A model generated the notes under the pieces. The model was not told where the DNA came from. It saw only the letters and a list, made by a program, of their open reading frames with translations, and ran no database searches. Shown here in pieces: positions 15,033-20,960 of a DNA stretch of 20,960 bases (the stretch's first letter is position 1; the number at the start of each line of letters is the position of its first letter). The DNA is taken from assembly GCA_041689995.1 (NCBI GenBank), contig JBDNFD010000011.1, positions 1 to 20,960 of the forward strand, read 5' to 3'. Position numbers and translations under genes: made by a program. The stretch comes from DASSWG01 sp041689995. Lineage in GTDB: Bacteria; Bacteroidota; Bacteroidia; Flavobacteriales; Flavobacteriaceae.

Positions 15033-17508
15033 TTGTTTTTTGTTTTTAACATTTCTTTCCAAAGTTCACCTTTATCTTTTAAGCGATCTTCCATGTTTTC
15101 AATGGTGAAATCGGAGAGTTTCAAATCTTTGGTCAATTCCTTCCATTCCAAAGGGGCGGAAACCGTGGCGCCTGGTTTTGGCCGTGCGGAATAAGGCGCC
15201 GCGATTGTTTGTCCAGCGCTGTTTTGCAGGTAATCCAAATACACTTTTTTCTTTCGATTTTCGGGCTTCGCTCCATGCTGGTGATTTCGGGTAGTTTTTT
15301 TCGGGTTTCCAAAGCGATTGCTTTTGCCCATTTCCGAGTGGTTTCAAAGGTATTTCTGGCGGCAAAAGGCACAAAAATGTGAATTCCCTTGGAACCTGAA
15401 GTCTTGCAAAAACCAGTTAATTCATGTTCGTCCAAAACTTCTTTTACGGCCAAGGCAGTTTCCTTAACGCCTTTAAAATCAATTTCTACCGGATCTAGAT
15501 CAATGACCAGATAATCTGGTTTTTCCAAATGTTGGATGCGTGACATCCACGGATTTATCTCAATACAACCCAAATTTGCCATATAAAGTAAAGTAGCTTT
15601 ATTGTTGCAAATCAAATAATCGATGTCTTTATTGTTGCTTTCAGAAAGGATTTTTTCGGTTTTCAACCATTTTGGAGATTGCTCCACATCGATGTCTTTT
15701 TGAAAAAATCCGTTGTCGCCGATCCCATTTGGATTTCGTTTCAGCGATAACGGTCGATCTTTTAAATAAGGGAGAATGGTTTTGAAAATGGTGTGGTAAT
15801 ATTCCAATAGATCGCCTTTTGTTAGCTTTTTTTCTGGCCAAAATATCTTGTTACGGGTTGTAAGTTCCACTTTATGACCATTTAAAGTGAGCGTCATATT
15901 CGCCGGTTTCTTTTTATTTTCGTGTTTGGAATTCTTTTGTTTTACCACATTTTCCATTGGGATTTCGGTTTCCTTTTTCACTTGTTTCGGTTTTTTATCC
16001 GTTCGCAATCCCATAAAAACAGGATGTCGCATGTGGTTGTCGGTCGTCCATTCTGAAAACTTCACTTCACAAATCAGTTTCGGCGAAATCCAGGTTGCCT
16101 CATTTCGTATATCCGAAATTTTATCGAATGGCGAGGTTTTTCGTTCCAAAGGTTTCATTTTATCATACAAGGCTTTCAAATCTGCCTCTTTGAAGCCGGT
16201 GCCACAATTTCCGATATGCACCAATTTTTTTCCTTCATAAACTCCAAGCACCAACGACCCGAAATGCGAGCGTCCACCTTGTGGTTTTGTATATCCGCAA
16301 ATAATTGCTTCTTGTCGTTGTTCCGTTTTTATTTTCAGCCAATCATTGTTCCTTTTTCCAAGTTGATAAATGCTATTTCTTTTTTTTGCGATAATTCCCT
16401 CACCTTTGTCTTTTTCAACTTTTTGAAAGAATTTTTTCCCGTTCCCTATTACTGTTCCGGTTTTCAAAATAAGATCGCTATCAATATTTTTAAACACATG
16501 ATCCAATAAATCTTTGCGATCTGACAAAGGCATTTCCATGGTTTCATGGCCGTTTAAATAAAGGATGTCAAAAACGTAAAACACTAATTTATCGGCTTTC
16601 TTTTGTAAATGGTTTTGTAACAATTGGAATTTTTGTTTTCCTTTTTTGTATAGTGCCACTATTTCGCCGTTCAAAACAATATCCATTTCCAGTTTTTCTA
16701 GTTCCTTCACTATGCTTGGATATTTTTTGTTGAAAGAATTATGGTTTCGTGAATACAGAGAAACTTTTCCGTCAAAAACGGAAGCGATTGCAGGATAACC
16801 ATCGAATTTATACTCGAACAACCATTCTTCGTTATCGAAAGTTTGATCGGTGAGTTTGGCGAGCATCGGTTTGTAAAATTGCTGAGGTTTTAGATAATCA
16901 CTTTCTTTTTCAACTTTCTCTTTCTTTCCTTTTTTCGCTTGTACGTCCCCAACTTTGTTGCCTTTTTCTTTTTTGGGTATATTATCTTCAATGTCAAATT
17001 CCTTGTCCACCGAAAATTTATCCTTGTGTTTCAGAAGCAACCATGCATTTTCTTGCTTTCCGTGCATTTTCACCAATGCCCATTCGCCTTTTAATTTTTT
17101 CCCTTTCAATTCCAATTTGAGGCTTCCTTTCTGTAATTCTTTCAGCAATTCCTTTTCTGCGGTTTTGGTTTCTTCCAAAGGTTCGTAAAATCCTTCGTCG
17201 TAAATCATTACATTCCCAGCGCCGTAATTTTCCTTGGGAATTTCACCTTCAAAATTTTTGTAATCATAAGGATGGTCTTCCACCATCATCGCCAAACGCT
17301 TATCCGACGGATTTAAAGAAGGTCCTTTTGGCACCGCCCAACTTTTTAGAACGCCGTCCATTTCCAGCCTAAAGTCATAATGTAAGTGGGAAGCATGATG
17401 CCGTTGAACCACGAACCGCAATTTTTTTCCGGATTTCCGTGAATTGGAATTGGGCTCTTTCGTTTTTTTGAAATTGCGTTTTTTTTGATAGGTCGTTAAA
17501 GGTGCCAT
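15026..17508 (-). pseudogene. ligD: ATP-dependent DNA ligase LigD, frameshifted near the 3' end
   Basis: Domains run phosphoesterase-ligase-polymerase. The 3'-phosphoesterase domain (about 30-160) keeps the catalytic set His37, His43, Asp45, Arg47, His79 and Tyr83. The ligase domain has the nucleophile Lys234 in EYKFDGY. The AEP-type polymerase domain (from about 555) has the metal-binding VIDLDP. At about residue 755 the frame breaks: after ERKK the sequence continues in the next frame as VYLDYLQNSAGQTI and APYSARPKPGATVS, the conserved polymerase C-terminus, to a TGA at 15026. The break is in a run of six As on the coding strand (15245-15250 on the plus strand); seven would restore the frame. 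As written, the frame ends at 15133 with a 36-residue unrelated tail. With Ku it forms bacterial non-homologous end joining. Confidence 0.88.
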
Positions 17509-17561
17509 TTTTTTGAATGTTGAAAATTAATTCCGGAAAACTAAATACTGAAACTTAATTT

Positions 17562-18107
17562 TCACCCTGCTTTCTTCTTTTTTCCTTTGTCCAAACTGGC
17601 TTTCAATTGTGCAAGCAAATTCGAGGATTCCGCTTTTTTCGGTTTCATTTTTCGGACTTTTGGCGTTTTTCCTTCGGCTTTGGCTTTGATGATTTTCAAT
17701 AAATCGTTGTTGTATTTTTCTTTGTATTTTGATGGATCAAATTCTTCGGAATACTGTTCTATAAGTGTTTCCGCAATTTTTAGTTCCTCTTTTTTTATCT
17801 TGGTATCTTCCGAAAGTTTTAAATCTTCGGTGCTTCTTATTTCTTCTGGGAATTGTAATTGTTGTAAGATTAGAAAGCCGTCTTTGGAACGCAACAGCGC
17901 CAAATTTTCCGATTTCCGGAGCACAAAAGTGGCAATCCCGACTTTTTTGGTTTTTTTCAATGCTTCGACTAAAAGTTGATAGGGCTTTTTCCCACCTTTT
18001 CCCGGTTCTACATAATACGGTTTTTTGAAGAACATGGGATCCACGCTTTTTGCATCTGTGAATTCCTGAATATCAATTCTCTCTGTTTTTTCTGGGCTTG
18101 ATTTCAA
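17562..18107 (-). pseudogene. ku: Ku protein, N-terminal third missing
   Basis: Homology to bacterial Ku starts at SPEKTERIDIQEFTD and continues with DPMFFKKPYYVEPGKGGKKP, VGIATFVLRKSENLALL, ILQQLQFPEEIR and the C-terminal basic tail ending DKGKKKKAG. Full-length bacterial Ku is about 260 aa, so roughly the first 100 residues, including the MRAIWTG-type start and part of the DNA-encircling ring, are absent. Upstream of about 18100 the same DNA encodes exonuclease III on the opposite strand. The only in-frame start is a TTG at 18107, which lies in the foreign sequence. It is 53 nt upstream of ligD on the same strand, the normal ku-ligD operon order, but the native promoter is gone. A stable Ku ring is unlikely. 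Confidence 0.88.
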
Positions 18108-18435
18108 TGTAATACCAACAAGTCTGGATGCTTATAAACCGGAACGCTGGAAGGATGATGCTCTCTTCCGCCCAGAAACTCGCAAAGCTTTTGAAAATCT
18201 TCTTTCTCAAGGATGGACAGATGCCTTGCGGGAAATCTATCCGAACGAGAAGATTTACACGTTTTGGGATTATTTGCGCAATGCTTTTGCACGTGATGCT
18301 GGTTTGCGCATTGATCATTTTTTGCTCAATGAGCCACTTAAAACACACCTGGAAGATGTTGGAGTCGACAAATATGTTCGGGGCTGGGAAAAATCAAGTG
18401 ATCATGCGCCGGTATGGATTGAATTGAAAGATTAG
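18100..18435 (+). pseudogene. xth: Exonuclease III (Xth/ExoA), N-terminal half missing
   Basis: The plus-strand frame reads DFNVIPTSLDAYKPERWKDD, ENLLSQGWTDALREIYPNEK, LRIDHFLLNEPL and SDHAPVWIELKD to a TAG at 18435. These are the C-terminal 111 or so residues of a protein normally about 255 long. The retained part begins exactly at the catalytic Asp-Phe-Asn motif (Asp151 and Asn153 in E. coli XthA) and includes the final Asp-His pair, but the N-terminal half with the metal-binding Glu is gone. There is no start codon or promoter for it. It is joined head-to-head with the truncated Ku gene. Xth repairs abasic sites and 3' blocks in base-excision repair; this copy should be inactive. Confidence 0.85.
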
Positions 18436-18465
18436 TTTCTTTGATGCAGATTTATTCTTCACAAA

Positions 18466-18499
18466 AAAACCTTTTCAAACATTTGCCTGAAAAGGTTTT
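18466..18499 (-). terminator. Terminator between xth fragment and the PA2169-type gene
   Basis: A perfect 12-bp inverted repeat (AAAACCTTTTCA at 18466-18477, TGAAAAGGTTTT at 18488-18499) with a 10-nt loop. On the minus strand the stem ends in a run of seven Ts, so it serves the minus-strand gene that ends at 18524; on the plus strand only four Ts are present. Confidence 0.85.
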
Positions 18500-18523
18500 C
18501 TGAAGATATAATGGAAGTCTATT

Positions 18524-18994
18524 TTACTCGCCGTAATATTTGCGCACATCTTCCATGGTTTTAATTTTTCCGAGTGTTTGTTGCACTTCCGCCTTTTCTT
18601 TTCGGACAATATCTTTGTCAGCAACATCAAGATGCTCGTTGTCCAATGCATCTTGGTATTCGTCCAAACTTGCTTTGTCGCCACGAATGCACTCATTCAA
18701 AATAGCTTCTTCTTTGTCGCCTGACATAGAGCTTTTGAGATCCATCCAAGTTCGGTGAAGTGCTGCGACCCCACTTCCAGATTCTTTTGGTTCGCCCCCG
18801 CAGGATTTGATCCTGTCTGTTAATTCATTTGCGAAACTGGACCTTCTTTCGGCCTGCTTCATAAAATAATTTTGCAACGCACGATTGTCGATGTCTTCCA
18901 AAGCTTCTGTATAGCCTTTGCGGGCATCGTAATTTTTTTCCAGCAAATCGTTCAGTTTTTCAACTGCTTTTTTTTGATCATTCTTAAGTTCCAT
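18524..18994 (-). CDS. PA2169-family four-helix-bundle protein (DUF2383)
   Basis: 156 aa from the ATG at 18994. The frame is open to 19099, but the added residues overlap the histidine kinase fragment and do not fit the family. The N-terminus MELKNDQKKAVEKLNDLLEK, followed by DARKGYTEALEDIDN, FMKQAERRSSFANELTDRI and ALHRTWMDLKSSMSGDKE, matches the DUF2383/PA2169 family, a ferritin-like helical bundle without an evident complete metal site. Proteins of this type appear in stress-induced sets in several bacteria; their role is unknown. The terminator at 18466-18499 follows it. Its upstream DNA is only 15 nt from the broken histidine kinase, so its native promoter may be lost. Confidence 0.85.
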   Translation of the reverse strand: MELKNDQKKAVEKLNDLLEKNYDARKGYTEALEDIDNRALQNYFMKQAERRSSFANELTDRIKSCGGEPKESGSGVAALHRTWMDLKSSMSGDKEEAILNECIRGDKASLDEYQDALDNEHLDVADKDIVRKEKAEVQQTLGKIKTMEDVRKYYGE

Positions 18995-19009
18995 AGTTAA
19001 AAGGTTTTT

Positions 19010-19675
19010 AAAAATCCTTTGGCGACCATAAATATGGCAGCCGATATTATTAAGGGGGAAAAAAATAATCCGGATATTGTACTGGAAATGTGCACACATA
19101 TCAAGAAATCAGCAAAACATTCCCTGCGTATTATTGGGGAATTACTGGCTTCGGCCGAATTGGAATCCGGGGAATTTCAATTGAAATTTTCAAAGTTTGA
19201 TTTGGGCATACTGTTGAAAGAAATCGTGGAAAATCACATTCTTCCTGCCCGCAGAAAGGGGCAAACCCTACAATTGTCCGTTGTAAATGAATTCGACATT
19301 GAAGCCGATAAAGGAAAATTGGAAGAGATTATTGATAATTTAATAAGCAATGCCATCAAATTTTCGCCAGAAAAAAAGCAAATAAAAATAAATTTGTACG
19401 AAAAAGAAGGAATGGCGGTTCTGGAAGTGAAAGATGAAGGCCCAGGTTTTAGCAAAGCCGAGAAAACGAAGCTATTCAAACGTTTTTCTAAACTCAGCGC
19501 TCGACCGACAGGTGGAGAAATTTCCACAGGTTTGGGTCTCTTCGTCGTGAAATGTTTGGTGGAAGCCCATAATGGTTCTATTCAAGCAAAAAGCGATGGC
19601 CAAAATAAGGGAGCCATTTTTACGGTGGAACTTCCCCTGAAAGAAAAGACGACGAAGACAGACATCGAAATGTAA
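19010..19675 (+). pseudogene. Sensor histidine kinase, N-terminus and phospho-acceptor His missing
   Basis: The frame starts to look like a histidine kinase at KNPLATINMAADIIKGE (from 19010), which is the second half of the H-box (HDLKNPL in intact kinases). The His itself and any sensor or PAS domain are absent, because upstream of 19007 the frame meets a TAA at 18998. What remains is the second dimerisation helix and the full ATPase domain: N box NLISNAIKFSP, G1 DEGPGF, G2 GLGLFVVK and the C-terminal GAIFTVELP. Intact kinases need several hundred residues upstream. The only starts are weak (TTG at 19019). It lies divergent from and 15 nt away from the PA2169-type gene. It is probably a remnant; a stand-alone ATPase protein is less likely. 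Confidence 0.78.
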
Positions 19676-19810
19676 AGTGAAAATGTTTTTCAAACTGTAA
19701 AAAATTGAGATATTTTCAGGAATAAAATTTTCTTCTTCCCAGATTCCCGTCCTTCCGGAGCTGTTCTTTCGGAAATTGAATCTTGTGTGCCATCCTACGA
19801 AAATTAAGCG

Positions 19811-19818
19811 TATTTTTG
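19811..19818 (+). promoter_or_regulatory. -7 box for era
   Basis: TATTTTTG matches TAnnTTTG. It lies 13 nt before the era ATG, implying a leader of only a few nucleotides. The nearest TTG upstream (19783-19785) is 25 nt away, longer than usual. The rest of 19676-19810 holds no gene. Confidence 0.5.
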
Positions 19819-19831
19819 CAAAAATTCCAAA

Positions 19832-20734
19832 ATGCCGAACGATATCGAAAATAAACCACACAAAGCCGGATTTGTGAATATTGTGGGAAACCCAAATGTG
19901 GGGAAATCCACCTTGATGAACGCGTTCGTTGGGGAGCGTTTGTCGATAATCACCTCGAAAGCACAAACCACCCGCCACCTGATTTTGGGGATCGTCAATG
20001 GAGAGGATTTTCAGATGATTTTGAGCGATACTCCTGGGATAATCAAACCCGCTTATGAACTGCAAGCTTCTATGATGGATTTTGTGAAATCCGCTTTTGA
20101 AGATGCGGATGTATTGTTGTATATCGTGGAACTTGGGGAACAAAATTTGAAAGATGAAGCCTTCTTCGAAAAAATTACTTCCGCCAAAATCCCGGTGCTT
20201 TTGTTGTTGAATAAAATAGACAAAGGAAATCAAGAATTGGTGGAGGAGCAAGTAAAATTGTGGAGTGAAAAGGTGCCAAACGCCGAAATTTTTGCGATAT
20301 CAGCTTTAGAAAATTTTGGGGTTCCCGAGGTTTTTAATAGGATTGTGGAACTGCTTCCAGAATCGCCGGCATTTTATCCGAAAGACCAACTTACCGACAA
20401 ACCGGAACGATTTTTTGTGAATGAAATCATCCGTGAAAAAATCCTGATGCACTACAAAAAGGAAATTCCTTACAGTGTCGAGATCGATACAGAAGAATTT
20501 TTTGAAGAAGAAAAAATTATCCGGATGCGCAGTGTGATCATGGTGGAGCGCGATTCACAAAAAGGAATCTTGATTGGCCATAAAGGAACTGCTTTGAAAC
20601 GCGTTGGTGTGGAAGCCAGAAGGAATTTAGAAAAATTCTTTGGAAAACAAGTGCATTTGGAATTATATGTGAAAGTCAACAAAAATTGGCGTAGCGATCA
20701 ACGGCAATTGAAACGATTTGGTTATAATAGTTAG
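19832..20734 (+). CDS. era: GTPase Era
   Basis: 300 aa. Era binds the 3' end of 16S rRNA and assists maturation of the 30S subunit. G1 is GNPNVGKS (19-26), the switch I Thr lies in QTTRH (46-50), G3 is DTPG (66-69), G4 NKID (127-130) and G5 SAL (157-159). The C-terminal KH domain has GILIGHKG (245-252). All motifs are intact and the length is normal. The start at MPNDIENKPHKAGF fits the family, which has a short N-terminal extension in Bacteroidota. It is followed by an array of heptamers and der, so the two GTPases probably share a transcript. Confidence 0.97.
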   Translation: MPNDIENKPHKAGFVNIVGNPNVGKSTLMNAFVGERLSIITSKAQTTRHLILGIVNGEDFQMILSDTPGIIKPAYELQASMMDFVKSAFEDADVLLYIVELGEQNLKDEAFFEKITSAKIPVLLLLNKIDKGNQELVEEQVKLWSEKVPNAEIFAISALENFGVPEVFNRIVELLPESPAFYPKDQLTDKPERFFVNEIIREKILMHYKKEIPYSVEIDTEEFFEEEKIIRMRSVIMVERDSQKGILIGHKGTALKRVGVEARRNLEKFFGKQVHLELYVKVNKNWRSDQRQLKRFGYNS

Positions 20735-20809
20735 CAATAGGCTTTAAGCAATAGGCAATAAGCATTAAGCAATAGGCATTAAGCATTAAACATTAAGCAT
20801 TAAGCATTA
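20733..20809 (+). repeat. Array of 11 heptamers filling the era-der gap
   Basis: Eleven consecutive 7-bp units of the form RRCWWTA, mainly AGCATTA, AGCAATA, GGCAATA and GGCATTA. The first unit overlaps the last two bases of the era stop codon and the last ends 2 nt before the der ATG, so the repeat is the entire intergenic region. The variation (A/G at position 1, A/T at 4-5) suggests old, drifting copies rather than a recent expansion. Confidence 0.93.
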
Positions 20810-20811
20810 GA

Positions 20812-20960
20812 ATGGGAAACATAGTAGCCATCGTAGGGCGGCCAAATGTGGGCAAATCCACCTTTTTCAACAGATTAATCCAGCGCAGGGAAGCTATCGT
20901 GGATGCTGTTAGCGGCGTGACGCGCGATCGACATTATGGCAAATCGGATTGGAACGGAAA
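20812..20960 (+). CDS. der: GTPase Der (EngA), 5' part only
   Basis: The window ends after about 49 codons. The start MGNIVAIVGRPNVGKSTFFN contains the first G1 motif GRPNVGKST, and the switch region VTRDRHYGKSDWNGK follows, which is characteristic of the first G domain of Der. Der is a double-GTPase needed for 50S ribosome assembly. It directly follows era, separated only by the heptamer array. Confidence 0.95.
   Translation, partial: MGNIVAIVGRPNVGKSTFFNRLIQRREAIVDAVSGVTRDRHYGKSDWNG

Noticed and set aside
15026..15331. Independent 101-residue protein at the end of ligD
   Set aside because: From VYLDYLQN on it is the LigD polymerase C-terminus in another frame; the residues before that are an out-of-frame reading of ligD.
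18128..18427. 99-residue plus-strand frame beside the xth fragment
   Set aside because: It is a different frame across the exonuclease III fragment with no family similarity; the motif-bearing frame is the one ending at 18435.
19472..20251. Long minus-strand frame of 259 residues across era
   Set aside because: It is antisense to era and the kinase fragment, is rich in His, Phe and Ile in a pattern that mirrors the opposite strand, and lacks any motif.
20733..20809. CRISPR array
   Set aside because: The units are 7 bp with no spacers and no cas gene is nearby; it is a simple heptamer repeat.

Overview
The window looks like chromosomal DNA of a member of the Flavobacteriia (Bacteroidota), probably Flavobacteriaceae. 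The base composition is AT-rich. Several genes are preceded by the Bacteroidota promoter pattern (TTG at -33, TAnnTTTG at -7) rather than an E. coli-type -35/-10. The gene families are typical of the group: an ECF sigma factor with an anti-sigma protein and a Spy-like 'sensor', DUF4199 next to a DPM1-like glycosyltransferase, zinc-free L31 type B, DUF2007, a secreted M1 peptidase, and era followed by der. The genus cannot be named from the sequence alone.

Layout. 1-141: nearly complete 5S rRNA and its terminator, then cmk (cytidylate kinase, no ATG start available). 1103-6282, minus strand: phosphosugar mutase, MsbA-like ABC exporter, ECF sigma factor, membrane anti-sigma protein and secreted Spy/CpxP-like protein. 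6393-6975, minus: a PIN toxin-antitoxin pair whose toxin has an in-frame stop and whose 58-aa antitoxin is intact. 7013-8523, minus: DUF4199 and glycosyltransferase operon. 8692-9606: rpmE2 (plus), DUF2007 protein (minus) and a 45-aa basic/acidic small protein (minus). 9782-11761: M1-family metallopeptidase. 11884-12855: a frameshifted DUF488 gene and a four-helix membrane protein. 12862-14842, minus: a YqcI/YcgG (GntA-like) haem N-hydroxylase relative, a PaiB-like FMN-binding protein and a DUF1989 (carboxyguanidine-deiminase-like) protein. 14922-18107, minus: Ku and LigD, the bacterial end-joining genes, both damaged. 18100-19675: an N-terminally deleted exonuclease III, a PA2169-type four-helix protein, and a histidine kinase fragment without its phospho-acceptor His. 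19832-20960: era, an array of 11 heptamers that fills the whole gap, and the start of der.

Two themes stand out. First, at least six genes between 6.4 and 19.7 kb are broken: PIN toxin, DUF488, ligD, ku, xth and a histidine kinase. The ku/xth break is best explained by one deletion that removed the 5' halves of two divergent neighbours, and together with the ligD frameshift it would inactivate NHEJ. Genome decay and assembly or sequencing error both remain possible. Second, the DUF1989-PaiB-GntA-like trio groups three families with links to guanidino, polyamine or redox chemistry and may be an uncharacterised nitrogen-compound module; this is inference from family membership and gene order.
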